DNA of 64,000 bases, from contig OY970828.1 in the NCBI GenBank assembly GCA_963853835.1, positions 63,976,861 to 64,040,860 on the forward strand, given 5' to 3'. The notes under the pieces were generated by a model, which worked only from the letters and a program-made list of their open reading frames with translations, was not told the origin of the DNA and made no database searches. The DNA is from Calendula officinalis. Taxonomy: Eukaryota > Streptophyta > Magnoliopsida > Asterales > Asteraceae. How positions within the stretch are numbered: position 1 is the stretch's first letter; the number at the start of each line of letters is the position of its first letter. Below are positions 46,600 to 58,141 of the stretch, one piece after another. Both the position numbers and the translations under genes were made by a program.

Positions 46600-48290
46600 T
46601 CACGCTGTACCAGTTTTTGTCGTCTGTTAAAACAAACATTATATAATAAGTATTCGTTGTATATTTGATACCAAATTAAATCGAAGAAGTTACCTTTTTA
46701 AGAGGCGACTTAGAAGTTCCGCCCTTTTTCTCATAATCAAGTGGCTTTAATATCTCAAAAGAACACACCAACGATTTATCAACACTTAATAAAGCACCTG
46801 CATTATCAAATTCCCCCCCATAATTTGGAGCTGAAAATATCGTCACAAGTCTTCGTTTTGCAAAAAACTCGTAACCATCCTCTACAACCTGCAATAAAAA
46901 AAAAGCCGAGGGACGAAATTCGTAACTTCGTACAAACCACAGGGACCATTTATGTAACTTACTCTAAAAATGCAAAAAAATTACCTGATGACCTCTGCAA
47001 ATAAGGTCAAGATCATTTTTCTTCAAAAATTCAACAACTTTATCAGCTCCAAAAGTACAGGAAACGCCACGATCACTATCTGACCAACCCTCAATAGTAG
47101 GATCAGGATCAGCCCATAATAAATCACATAAAAGCCCGTTATCTGGAATCTCAGTTGGTCTCTCAATTTCCCTAATTTGTCTTAAATTCTCAAGATCAGG
47201 TGAAAGACCACCATGCATACAAAGAATCTTTTCATCAATTAATGCAGCAACTGGTAAGCAATTAAAGCAATCTGTGAATATTTTCCATAAACGGACGTTA
47301 AATCTACGTTTACATTCGTCATAAAACCCGTAAATTCGGTTAATTTTGGCATCTTCGTGGTTTCCCCTTAAAAGGAATACTTTATCTGGATATCTTATTT
47401 TGTATGCAAGAAGTAAACATATGGTTTCCAAACTTTGTCTACCTCTGTCAACATAATCACCAAGAAATACATAGTTTTCTGATGGTGGATAACCGCCATA
47501 TTCGAAAAGCCTTAATAGGTCTTGATATTGTCCATGTATATCACCTATTTTAACATAAATACAAAAACATTAGTTTACGTTACAAAATAAATAAAAATGT
47601 CATTTTCGGCATGTCTATGTACACTAAATAATTAAATTACAAAACATAGATTAGAAACTAATTCCGCAATAACCAGACAATCATTTTTATAAAGCAAATC
47701 CAGATACCCTAATATAACCACCCCAAAAACAAAAAACAAAAATCCACAATCTTGCATTCCAACCTACAAATAATTTACAATTATATGGATAATTGATCAA
47801 GTATAGAGGACAACAATGCCATGAGAACCTAACCAAACACAAACCCCTAAAAACAAACAATACAACAAATCACATGACATGTATATTCACAATTGAACAA
47901 GCCTAAAATTAGATCAAGTATGAACAATCATGATCAGGCACCACTTGATTTAGAAACAACAAATCCAAAATTACATAAACCATACGCAGAATCTAACGAT
48001 ACACATATGCGATTAGCAAGCATAATTAAAACAATCACATCATAAATAGTATACAATCCACATCAAAATCAAAATTGAAGTTGCGTAATGATACCACATA
48101 TCCTGATAGGAGCATGAAGCTGAAGAAGATTAGGTTGAGAAAGAAAAATTTGTCTAGCGTTGACGCAAAGCTGACGGATCTCTGCTTCCGATAACTGCAC
48201 CTGTTTTCCACTTCTACCTTCCAACAATCGCCTAATTATATCTTCTAAAACACCTTTTTCCATCATACCTTCAATCACCATCGTACTCAT
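46600..48290 (-). CDS. TOPP8: Serine/threonine protein phosphatase PP1 catalytic subunit, TOPP8-like
   Basis: PP1 removes phosphate from Ser/Thr with two bound metals and is directed by regulatory subunits. Minus-strand exons 48095-48290, 46985-47544, 46694-46888, 46600-46623 give 324 aa, the length I recall for Arabidopsis TOPP8. Signature blocks: GDIHGQ, GDYVDRG, LRGNHEDAKINRIYGFYDEC, LPVAALIDEKILCMHGGLSP, DLICRGHQVVEDGYEFF, FSAPNYGGEFDNAG. Most PP1s have HECASI and NYCGEF; the HEDAKI and NYGGEF variants here and the PLKK tail identify the TOPP8 branch. The Cys in NYCG is where microcystin attaches covalently; it is Gly here. The last exon encodes only seven residues and was placed by the splice acceptor at 46624 and the frame. 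Confidence 0.93.
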
Positions 48291-48764
48291 TGTCTTCTCT
48301 AAAACCTAATTTCTAAAACAAAAACGGAAAATTGAATCTAGAAATCAACATGAACCAATTAATGATTTACATAATATGTGGATAGATTAGGGGATTATGG
48401 ATAAAGAGAAATGAAATGGAGTAATTAGAAGAGAGATGGATGGGGTGTAGGTGAAGTGGTGGTAATTTCTGAAAGAAGGAACAGGAGAATGAGTATGTAT
48501 GTCGTTATCCTCAAGATGCGTGCTCTACTCTAGACTAGCAAGGTACCCGCGTAATGCGGCGACTGGTATCCAGAAACCTATTTTCGTGGCGAGCAAGTGT
48601 TGTTCGTTTACACGGTAATAATTGTTGCTGGAAATAAATAATTAAACAGAAATATGGATTTTGGTAAGAGTTGATGATTTACAGCGTCGTATATTTAATG
48701 TTATTGGGTAAAATGGTTTTCGAGTAATAGACTTTTGTTATTAAGTGTGGGTGGTGTTACCAAA

Positions 48765-48860
48765 GTATAATGTATAGCAAGTGGTTAACACATAGTGATA
48801 AGTTAGGAGAGGTCTTGGGTTCGAATCTTATTAGCCGCGATTTATTTTTTTTAAGGTAGA
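48765..48860 (+). mobile_element. tRNA-derived SINE
   Basis: A-box-like TAGCAAGTGGTTAACAC (48774-48790) and B-box-like GGGTTCGAATCTTAT (48818-48832) are followed by a T-rich tail (TTTATTTTTTTT), the form of plant Au-like SINEs. The rest of 48291-49130 shows no gene; a TAGCAAGGTACCCGCGTAATG word lies at 48536. Confidence 0.6.
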
Positions 48861-49132
48861 AAACTAACTAACAAAAGTGGAAAGGTCCTTAAAATCAAGT
48901 TTAAGGAGCTCCTTAAACTTGCCTAATGGATAGGCCAAAATGCTTTATATAGTAGTAAGATATACGTATTTATTTTATTTTATTTTTTACATGCCAAGAC
49001 TTTGAGTCTTAACACATCATCATGCTATGTTCTACCCGAGTTGTTTTCTAGGTATTCCATCTTTAAAATAAAATTTTAAGAGACAAATCATAATTATTTG
49101 ATCTAAAAATCTCTTAACAATTACTGTAATCA

Positions 49133-49410
49133 AATCACATGTGATTGAATATAAACCACCACCGCCGGCCATCACCGCCGGCCACTTCTGCAGCCGACCA
49201 CCGCCCGCCGCCGATCGTCGTTGGCCTTCGCAGTCACATCTGATTGGATACACAATCACATGTGATTAAAGCAGCTTATGGTGGTGAGGGGTTGCCAGTG
49301 GTGGAGATGGTGGCCGGCAGTGATGGTCGGCAGTGTGCAATCACATGTGATTTAATACACACGGGGTGGTGGCTGTGGTGGTGGTCGGCGGTGTGCAATC
49401 ACATGTGATT
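49133..49410. repeat. Four copies of the palindrome AATCACATGTGATT in a GGTGGT/CCACC-rich segment
   Basis: Exact copies start at 49133, 49254, 49339 and 49397, with a diverged one at about 49231. Stretches rich in CCGCCGGCC or GGTGGTGG lie between them. Each holds the E-box-like core CACATGTG. Confidence 0.7.
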
Positions 49411-49444
49411 TAATACACATGGGGTGGTGGTGGTGTTGAGATCT

Positions 49445-50470
49445 TCATCCTTTAAGAGTCGAGAAGCATAAATCATCATATCGCCATCTTTGCACTTGTT
49501 ACCTTCGAGGACTTGTTTCGGTTTCTCGAATCCATCAGATGGTGACCTTTGGTTCAGACCTTCCATTAATTATCTGGCTTAGAGCATCCCCAATGGACAA
49601 TAGCTTTTTGTTTTTGGCACATCAACAATCTATTAACCAAAAAACTTTACATAAATAGCATCTCCAATGGTTAACCTTTCTAAAAGCTTTTTCTTTTACT
49701 ATATTTCTAATTTACCTTTATGTATCTTAAATGTTTTATAAATACTCCTTATATAATTTGACACTTTTTATAGCATCTTACTAAATATAATATTTTTTAA
49801 AATATCTCAAACAAAAATATCATGATAATTGACATTAAATATTACTATATAATTTATTTATTAACTAACAAAAGTATAATAAAGAATTTATGCATAATAT
49901 ATCTAAGGTTTAAAATGAAAAACTATTAAAGATGGGGGACCAAAAAAAAAAAGACAAACATTGGAAGTCCACTAAAATGTTAGTAGAAAAAATGTCTTTG
50001 TAATAAGCTTTCAAAAAAGCTCATTATCCTAATGGTAAAAAGTCATCCAAAAACTTAGTATAATAGTAATAAGCTTTTAAAAAGGCTACCATTGGAGATG
50101 CTCTTAGAAGCCATAAAGGTTTTATACGCACATCTTTCCTTATCACCCGACTCAGGGTCACTATCCCCTTCAGTTGAAGACTTTTCAGTTCGAGCCACAC
50201 TACTCGATTTTCTTATAGTTCGAGGGGGAGAGTTTTCTTGTCTTTCCCTGTTTCTTTGGTCATTGAGAATTCAGTGCACATCTTCGTTCACCACATCACC
50301 CATTCGGTCCAACATGGTTTGGAGATGTTCCAATGGTACCGGGGGGGGGGGGGGGGTGTGTGTTATTCCTATCAATACCCGAATTTTCCTCCTCATTACG
50401 AGGTGGAGGTCCATTTACCGGGTTAGGTTCATGGTTTGAACCTTGTTCTGGTTCAAGTGGAGCTCTTCCA
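49445..50470 (-). mobile_element. Decayed Ty3/Gypsy gag fragment with a MITE inserted
   Basis: On the minus strand, passing stops, one reads SGRAPLEPEQGSNHEPNP, VPLEHLQTMLDRMGDVV, RCAYKTFMASKP and, beyond the MITE, CKDGDMMIYASRLLKDE. These fit the gag N-terminal pattern (YKxFMAxKPP...F...KVxYASrLLK.eAL). A G-run interrupts it at 50341-50356. No pol or LTR is seen. Confidence 0.6.
49582..50103. mobile_element. Tourist-like MITE (522 bp)
   Basis: The termini GAGCATCCCCAATGG and CCATTGGAGATGCTC are inverted copies with slight differences. TTA duplication on both sides (49579-49581 and 50104-50106). The interior is AT-rich. Confidence 0.88.
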
Positions 50471-51346
50471 CTTCTAGTTTACACCATTTTGCTATAATAA
50501 AATATTAATCATTTAGTAATCATTTGGTTGACGTGATAATCGTATATATTATTCAAAGCCCGGAATATAGCATATCATGTGAGTTTCCCTCAAATATGAG
50601 ATTTACTAACTATTGATTAAAAATTAATTATGTTATGGGATTTGCTATTTATTGATTAATAACCGTAGTCGATGGGCTAAATCGTCGAGCTCCTCATTGT
50701 CTGTTGGGCTAAATCGTCGAGCTCCTCATTGCCCCAATCTTCCATGTTGGCTCCATTGTGTTATGATTTTTGCTAATGTATGTATGCCCTATGAGAATAC
50801 AATAATGAACGCTTAATAAAACAAAATTTTCTTAATTAGAGTAAAATGGTATTTATGAGTAATTAACACTTTTGTATTATACCAATTTTACCCTTACCAT
50901 AATTGAAAATTAAGGTTTTTAATGAATTAAATGTAACGGCATAAAAGACATGTAATGTTACTATAACCACCCTAGTAGTTAGTGATTTTAAAGTGCTGTT
51001 TTTTTAATTATCGTACAATAGTTTTAAACACTAATTTTTTTCTTAAATAATACCCTAAATACTATCATTAGCATTTTTCTAAAAAAATTAATGAAAATTC
51101 TGCTTTTTTAAAAGATAATTTGATCTGGATTCCGAAATTGCCCTTACGTTTAAAGTATAACTAAAGCCCATGAATAAAAGCCCAGAAAGTAGTTCAACTT
51201 CCCCAACCGTCTGAAAATTAGCGACCAGAGTCTAAAGAAACAGAACACCTAGTGAACTCCGCCCCTTTCAGCGGACGTATCGAAGCTCCCTCATTTCTCC
51301 ATATATCCCTCTTCTTCTTCTTCCGCTAAAACCTAACCCTTTCAAT
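50471..51346. other. Intergenic and promoter region of the LPD gene
   Basis: A 26-bp direct repeat, GGGCTAAATCGTCGAGCTCC and six further bases, lies at 50674 and 50706. Positions 50780-51180 are AT-rich. From about 51180 the strand becomes mixed and then C/T-rich (CTTCTTCTTCTTC just before the ATG), as expected for a plant leader. Confidence 0.45.
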
Positions 51347-52563
51347 ATGCAGTCTTCAATCTCTCTCTCACTCTCCTCGGCTTCTCCGATCACCGTCAGA
51401 TCCGACGCCGGAGCAACTTCCGACCTCTTCTTGACCACCACCACCACTCCCAGCCAGCTCCGGTTTTGTGGCTTGAGAAGAGAAGCCTTCTCTGGATGCA
51501 AATCGTCTAACAATGCACTTATGTTCAAGCAATTGCGTCCCAAAACGAAGATTTCGGCTTCATTGTCTGGTAACGGAACTCCGTCTAAGGGGTTTGATTA
51601 TGATCTGGTTATAATTGGAGCTGGTGTTGGTGGTCACGGTGCTGCCCTTCATGCTGTTGAGAAGGTAATGCAAATTATGGTTTTTTCGGTTTCTGTTTGT
51701 TTTACTCTTTTTGCTTAGGAGTAAGAAATTCGATTTCAGAATCTCCGTCAATGGATTGGATTTCTGTTCTTCGCATTAGACTCAGATACTGATCTGATTT
51801 GGAGTTTTGTCACGATTGAGAATCTGAAGTAACATTGTACTTAGGGCTTGGATAAACTAGTACTCTAGTTTGTTTTACATTAGTAATCTTAATAATAAAA
51901 TTTGAGAATTTTACCATTTTCCAAGGCCTCATTATTGTAAAAAAAAAAAAACTTAATTAAGTGGCATATAATTTTGAACGGAGTTTTTAATTATAATTTT
52001 TTATGATATATAACTAATAAAGTTGGAATTTAAAATAAATTTTTAGTTTTAAGAAAATAACATTAGAATTCAAACACTTTTCTAACCGGATCCTATAAAC
52101 TTGTAGTTGTAATTAATTTAAATTGGATAAATATGAAAAAGAAAAAAAAGTGATCATCCCATGACTTTTCATGCTATATGAATTAAGACATAAACAAACA
52201 AACTCATTATGACTTTCCACATGTAGTTATTTCACTATTAAGTCTATTAAGTTGAAATCAAACAATATCTTAGTTGAAATGCTAGTCTACGCGTAAATTA
52301 GCGAATAGACACTTATTATGTAGCTATTCATTTGGACATAATGCAAAATTATATGCGATTATTATTAGAAGAATACGTACGTTTAACCTGCAATTAAACT
52401 TGGATTTTATATGTGTAGGGTCTGAAAACTGCAATAATTGAAGGTGATGTAATTGGTGGAACATGTGTTAACCGTGGCTGTGTTCCTTCAAAAGCCCTTC
52501 TTGCTGTCAGTGGTCGCATGCGAGAGCTTCAGAATGAACACCATATGAAATCTTTCGGTTTAC

Positions 52564-52646
<83 letters not shown>

Positions 52647-55600
52647 ACAATTCAATGCAGAACTCATTTAAAACTCTTGTATTCCATATACTTCACAATC
52701 CATATTATATATATATTTCAATGTTACTACTATACTAAGATATAATAACTTATATTAACAGGTTGCAGCTGCTGGGTATGACAGACAAGGGGTAGCTGAT
52801 CATGCAGCAAATCTTGCCACCAAAATTAGAAATAATTTAACAAATTCTTTAAAATCTCTTGGTGTCGACATATTGACAGGTGTCGGAGCTGTTGTGGTAT
52901 GTTTTGTATTTTGGATCACCTTTTTCTCATTAATTCTATCAGAATGCAAACAACTTATATTCAATTTATTGTATGCAGGGCCCACAAAAGGTGAAATATG
53001 GGAAGGTTGGTGGTAGTGAGACAGTTATTACTGCAAAAGATATAATTATAGCTACTGGATCAGTACCATTTGTCCCTAAAGGAGTTGAAGTTGATGGTAA
53101 CTGCTCTTTTACTGTCTATTTTAAAACCTTATTCATTTATGTTAGAGTAAATTACATTAATCGCCCTTGTGGCTTTTCTGAAATATTGGATTTCAATATT
53201 AGGGGCAGTCGATGTTACAAATTTCAAAATTAGGGACAGTCGATGATACAAATTTCAATATTAGGGCCAGTTGATGTTACAAATTTCAAAATTAGGGACA
53301 ATCTATGGTTTCAGGTTTCAAAATCAGGGACTAAATGACTAATAAAAGAGTTTTATTTGCCAGAGTTTTGTATCTTATGCAGAAATTAACTGTTTTGATA
53401 TTGTTATAATTATTACTAATCAGTTACTTACAGGTAAAACTGTAATTACCAGTGATCATGCACTAAAATTAGAAACAGTGCCAGAATGGATAGTTATTGT
53501 TGGAAGTGGTTATATTGGGCTTGAATTCAGTGATGTTTATACAGCCCTTGGAAGTGAGGTAGGCATTGCTAATAATTTTATTATCAAATTTATTTTTAAC
53601 ATAAAAATTTGCTTTATGCGTAGAATAAAAGATTGTATAAATAATGTTCTTATTGTCTTATTTATAGGTGACATTTGTAGAAGCTTTAGATCAGTTAATG
53701 CCTGGATTTGATCCCGAAATTGGAAAACTGGCTCAAAGAGTTCTCATAAACCCTAGAAAAATTGACTATCATACTGGTGTATTTGCAACCAAGGTTTTTA
53801 CTTTTTACACTTTTACCCCTTTTTCTGCTCACATAAAATAATTAATTTTTAAGTTATCCTTTCATATTGACAGATCACTCCAGCAAAAGATGGTAAACCT
53901 GTAACAATTGAGCTTATTGATGCAAAAACAAAAGAACCTAAAGATACATTAGAGGTCAGTTGACTCAGTTTAGTCAAAATAAGTCAACCGCATATTAAAT
54001 ATTTATATGTTTTACTTTTTTTATTTGCTATATGGTACAGGTTGATGCTGCTTTAATTGCAACCGGAAGAGCTCCATTTACGCAAGGGCTCGGTTTGGAA
54101 AATGTAATTAAACTCTATCAATATCACATCTAGATAAGAAAATATTAAAGTGTATTATAATAATAATTATCTTATTATTTGGTTTCTTTAATTATATTTT
54201 AGGTTGATGTAGAAACACAACGTGGTTTTATTCCTGTTGATGAACGCATGCGAGTTATTGATTCAAAGGGAAAATTGGTACTTAAAATTCAATTTACTCT
54301 TTTAATCTTATTTGAACATTTTATATATTTTTGAATAATAACTTTTGGTGATCAGGTGCCTCATTTATATTGCATTGGTGATGCTAATGGAAAAATGATG
54401 CTTGCTCATGCAGCAAGTGCCCAGGGAATTTCAGGTCACATTTTTTCTCTTTGCTTTTTTTAATAATAATAACTTTTAAGTAAATCACTTGCTACCTGCT
54501 GACATGGCGATTGTTAATATAGTTGTTGAGCAAGTTTCCGGGAAAGATCATGTTCTAAATCATCTGAGCATTCCAGCTGCATGTTTTACTCATCCTGAAA
54601 TTAGTATGGTTGGATTAACAGAGGTATAATTTGAATCTTTAGAAACTTTGTATTATATTTCATTGATTTTATTCTGTAAATAAAATGATATCAAATTATA
54701 AATTTGCAGCCTCAAGCAAGAGAAAAGGCTGAGAAAGAAGGATTTGAAGTGAGTATTGCCAAAACTAGCTTCAAGGCCAACACTAAAGCCCTTGCAGAAA
54801 ATGAAGGAGAAGGAATTGCTAAGGTTATTCATCTATTATTTTTTATTTATTCATCTTTTTGAAAGACAAATTTGAAATATGTTTTAGTTTCCTTTTTTGC
54901 CCCTAAACCCTAAAAAAATGGTTACAAAGTTGTTTTGGTGATGTTATGTATGCAGTTGATTTATAGACCTGATAATGGAGAGATTCTTGGGGTTCATATA
55001 TTTGGCATGCATGCTGCTGACCTCATTCATGAAGCATCAAATGCTATTGCTCTAGGAACACGTATACAGGTTTGGATTTATCTATATTTTAAAGTATTCT
55101 CAACAACTTGTTATTAAATTACAATTTATTTATTTCATTTGGCATGAAGAGAATAATTATAATATTCCATGATGTGCAGGATATCAAGTATGCTGTTCAT
55201 GCCCACCCAACCTTGTCTGAAGTAATTGATGAACTATTCAAATCAGCCAAGGTATAAACATTTTCATCCTTTAAATATAATATATTATTGGATCATTTTT
55301 GCAGTAATACACTTCTGTAGTCATATTTAATACATTATTTTATTTTAGAAAATACATACAAAAATGTGTTTGGCCCAACCTGTTTCAATCCGTACTAAAA
55401 AATTTAACTCGTTTTGACCCGAACCCGACCTTATGCCCGTTTTCTGGGTTGAAAAACATTACATTTTTCATGTACAAATATTGCAGGTAAGGGGGAAAGC
55501 CTCTTTAATTCCTCAACTGAGATTCTCTCTCATATTACAATGGTATAAATAGAAAGGACCACAAACAAATAGTTTTTTCCAACACAGGCCTCTTAAACAC

Positions 55601-55732
55601 TAAGAATCCTATCCTATGTTTTGTATATATAATAGTTGTGGGATCGCAGCATTTAGAAATGTTTTTGAGATGATTTTTTTGCAGGTTAAGAGCGACATTC
55701 CTAGTGCAATTGCTGAGCCAGTTGCAGTGTAA
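51347..55732 (+). CDS. LPD1: Plastid dihydrolipoyl dehydrogenase (E3 of plastid pyruvate dehydrogenase)
   Basis: A flavoenzyme that re-oxidises protein-bound dihydrolipoamide with NAD+; the plastid form serves acetyl-CoA supply for fatty acid synthesis. Fifteen exons: 51347-51664, 52419-52565, 52762-52896, 52979-53096, 53434-53558, 53668-53793, 53874-53954, 54041-54103, 54203-54277, 54356-54434, 54523-54623, 54710-54823, 54956-55069, 55180-55251, 55685-55732. They give 571 aa (Arabidopsis 570). The first about 80 residues are Ser/Thr-rich and hydroxylated, a chloroplast transit peptide. Then come the FAD motif IIGAGVGGHGAA, the redox disulfide GGTCVNRGCVPSK, the NAD motif IVGSGYIGLEFS, CIGDANGKMMLAHAA, and the active-site HAHPTLSE. 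Intron 2 carries a (TA)n tract and intron 4 a tandem repeat. Confidence 0.95.
52566..52710. repeat. (TA)n tract and degenerate (TA)n-targeting element in LPD intron 2
   Basis: A TA run spans 52566-52641. It is followed by ATAGTGAACAATTCAATGCA, like the left end of element 2 at 21031 (ATAGTGTCCGATTCAGGGCA, with GAAC next in both). The sequence reverts to TA-rich DNA by about 52706, so only a remnant of the element is present. Confidence 0.55.
53138..53330. repeat. Tandem repeat of about 35 bp in LPD intron 4, beside a MITE end
   Basis: Units of ATTAGGGRCAGTCGATGNTA followed by CAAATTTCAA recur about four times (53195-53310). The segment starts with GAGTAAATTACATTAATCGC at 53143, like the ends of the Mutator-type MITE in UVR8, but no matching right end is seen. 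Confidence 0.5.
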
Positions 55733-56126
55733 ACTCGTTGATGGAATTTATCAAGAAACGGTTGATCATTCATGATGAAGAAAGTGTAATGCCAAGAGGC
55801 CTGTAGCAAATGGTAGTTAGTTACCCTATCGAGGGATTGAGTGTTTTGATTTTTTGTTGTCTGAAGTTGTTAAAACTATTATGTTATATAGACAACCTGG
55901 AATTTTGGAATAAGATTCAAATAATTAAAAGTTTTGTGCTTGTAGGCATTAGTCTCAATATGTTACACTTTCAACAATACAAGCCATATGGAAATATTAA
56001 GATTTTTTTTTTAACCTAGGTTTCAACTCGTTTTGCGAGCTGACTAATCCCATACAGATGTTTCAGTTAATAGATACACTGATACGTAGATTACGTATTT
56101 TCTTTGGCTTGGCGTGGGGTTGACAC
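55733..56126. other. 3' UTR and flank of the LPD gene
   Basis: No gene is seen. TTTTTTTTTAACCTAGG and AT-rich DNA follow the stop codon; the polyadenylation site cannot be fixed by eye. Confidence 0.35.
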
Positions 56127-56658
56127 TGTTATGATCCCACATTGGCTAGAGTAAAAACTAAATGGTGGCTTATAAGCCTAAGTGTCCCCTCCTCCTTCAA
56201 GCTAGCTTTTGGGAGTGAGTTCTACACTTGAGCTTATGAGCATGGTGCGAGCCTAGTATGGGCTGGGTTCGTATCAATTGGTATCAGAGCTAGCCCTACG
56301 TTGCGAGGTTCCAACACTCGGAGTGGTGGCCTGTGGAGTGGTGGCTTGGACCCGAAAGGAGGGTGCCAACCGTGACCAACATAGTCGTGACCAACGAGCT
56401 CGGAGTGGTGGCCTGTGGAGTGGTGGCTCGGACCCGAAAGGAGGGTGCCGACCGTGACCAACATAGCCGTGACCAACGAGGACGTTGGTTCTTCAAAGCG
56501 TGGGGTATTGTTATGATCCCACATTGGCTAGAGTAAAAACTAAATGGTGGCTTATAAGCCTAAGTGTCCCCTCCTCCTTCAAGCTAGCTTTTGGGAGTGA
56601 GTTCTACACTTGAGCTTATGAGCATGGTGCGAGCCTAGTATGGGCTGGGTTCGTATCA
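56127..56658 (+). mobile_element. TRIM (miniature LTR retrotransposon), complete, 532 bp
   Basis: Two 150-bp terminal repeats (56127-56276 and 56509-56658), starting TGTTATGATCC and ending GTATCA, look identical by eye. A perfect 5-bp target duplication GACAC flanks them (56122-56126 and 56659-56663). The primer-binding site TGGTATCAGAGC for initiator Met tRNA follows the first repeat, and a G-rich tract (GCGTGGGGTAT) precedes the second. The 232-bp interior is mostly an about 83-bp unit (CTCGGAGTGGTGGCCTGTGG and on) present twice. There is no coding capacity. Confidence 0.96.
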
Positions 56659-57581
56659 GACACCCATCCCGCTTATCTAATTTTAGATTTCACGATAATG
56701 TTTTAAGACTATTGATCAGTTTCTAGTTTGAATTTCACACTTGTCTAAATTATGAAAGACTTATATACATAGTCCCAGGATATACTTTTTTTGTCTTTAA
56801 AACTTGGTAGACAGAGTACGAATATAGATAACAAGTAAATTATTAGCCCGCGCGTTACAGCGGGATATATAAAATGCATAATCTTTAGAGAAATAATTTT
56901 TTTTTGATATTGAATACAAAAATTTAAGGTCAAATTTGACTAACATAAAAATTGAAGGGCTAAAATTTAACTAACTCATGGTATTGACCTTTGACTAAAA
57001 CAAAACTCTAAGGGGCAAAATGAAAATTCTTTATGAATAGTACCATGTGAATGGCTATTGTATAATAGTACAATATTACAGTATTCTAATGTTCCATGGA
57101 TACACTTCCAGCTCTAATATTGCATCATTTTTCGACAACTCAACATTTGACACTCCAACTGATACATCCATACCAATAGTTAACACAACAACTCATTGAC
57201 GTTCATTTAAACTGCCATTGATGAGCTGAGCACATTTAACCCCAGCCCTAGTTATCTCATGTCCAGTTTGTGAATGCTGCCCCTAGTTATAGTTGGATGG
57301 TATGCGGTTTTAGTTTGACTAATTTAACTTGTTTAATAATAAGTGTATATTGAAAATTTATGCACAAAGTATTTCTTTTTATAATGGACAATTATAATGA
57401 GATGGAGGATGCGAGATGTAACATTATGTGTGGATTTGTAGTATACTCATCTGAAATCTGGGCTGTTATTAAGCACCAGAACTAACCATTTCTCAAATAT
57501 GCAGAGAGTGCATTAACCTAAAACTTACGTAACCAAGATCAAGAATGCATTAATCTAATAATCGTTTTTTTTTTTTGTATT
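56659..57581. other. Intergenic, no gene recognised
   Basis: AT-rich DNA with a TTAGCCCGCGCGTTACAGCGGG word at about 56849-56870, reminiscent of the sequence near Helitron ends, but without further support. Confidence 0.3.
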
Positions 57582-58141
57582 TTACTTTTTGGATGAACCA
57601 AAACCTCTAAATCCCATCATGGCTGCAACCTCTACTTCCTCTTCTGCTGCCTTCTCTTTCTGTTCAATATAACAAAAAGTATCACCAGCCATACTTGATA
57701 ATTATATAAAATTAAAATCAAAGTTAGTAAACCCTAAATTCACTTGTTTATTTCTTTCAACTATAACTGGGTCTTTTCTTTTTTCCTTTCTTTCCTCTTC
57801 TTCTTGTTTCAAGATTCGCTCATCAAGATCTAACACAACAATATAGACATTTACGCCAATTAGCGGGAAAAAAAGAAGTTAAATCACTGTACAGGTGGCA
57901 AAATGAGGCCAAATTGGTAATGTTGTACAGATCGAGTTGGGTCGACCTTTTTGTCCAAAGTTTTCAACTTTTTCATTGAAATTGTGTCAACCTATTTGAC
58001 CCCATGTGGGCCTATTTCCTTTCTAATTTAAGTTTTATTTTAATTTTATCTAGAATGTAATTTATTCCAATTGCTTGTACCTTGCTCGGTAAACGTTCCC
58101 GGTTCTTTTCGTTTCTTGAGGTTGTCAAATCGTTGTTGAAC
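57582..58141 (-). pseudogene. 3' fragment of a ZMAT2/SNU23-type tri-snRNP protein gene
   Basis: Three minus-strand exons with good splice borders join in frame: 58081-58141 (VQQRFDNLKKRKEPGTFTEQ), 57745-57829 (LDERILKQEEEERKEKRK), 57582-57659 (KEKAAEEEVEVAAMMGFRGF and on to GSSKK, then a stop). This matches the C-terminal part of the family whose members act in the U4/U6.U5 tri-snRNP. The N-terminal C2H2 zinc finger exons should lie at higher coordinates but none is recognisable up to 59500. Either a very long intron leaves them out of sight or, more likely, this is a truncated copy. Confidence 0.65.

Noticed and set aside
56127..56276. Is the TRIM a Cassandra element with 5S rRNA in its LTR?
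   Set aside because: A short stretch (GCGAGCCTAGTATGGGCTGGG) vaguely recalls the 3' part of 5S rRNA, but the conserved 5S A, IE and C boxes are not recognisable.
56234..56536. 60-96-codon frames on both strands over the TRIM
   Set aside because: They lie in terminal repeats and the duplicated interior of a TRIM, which has no coding function.
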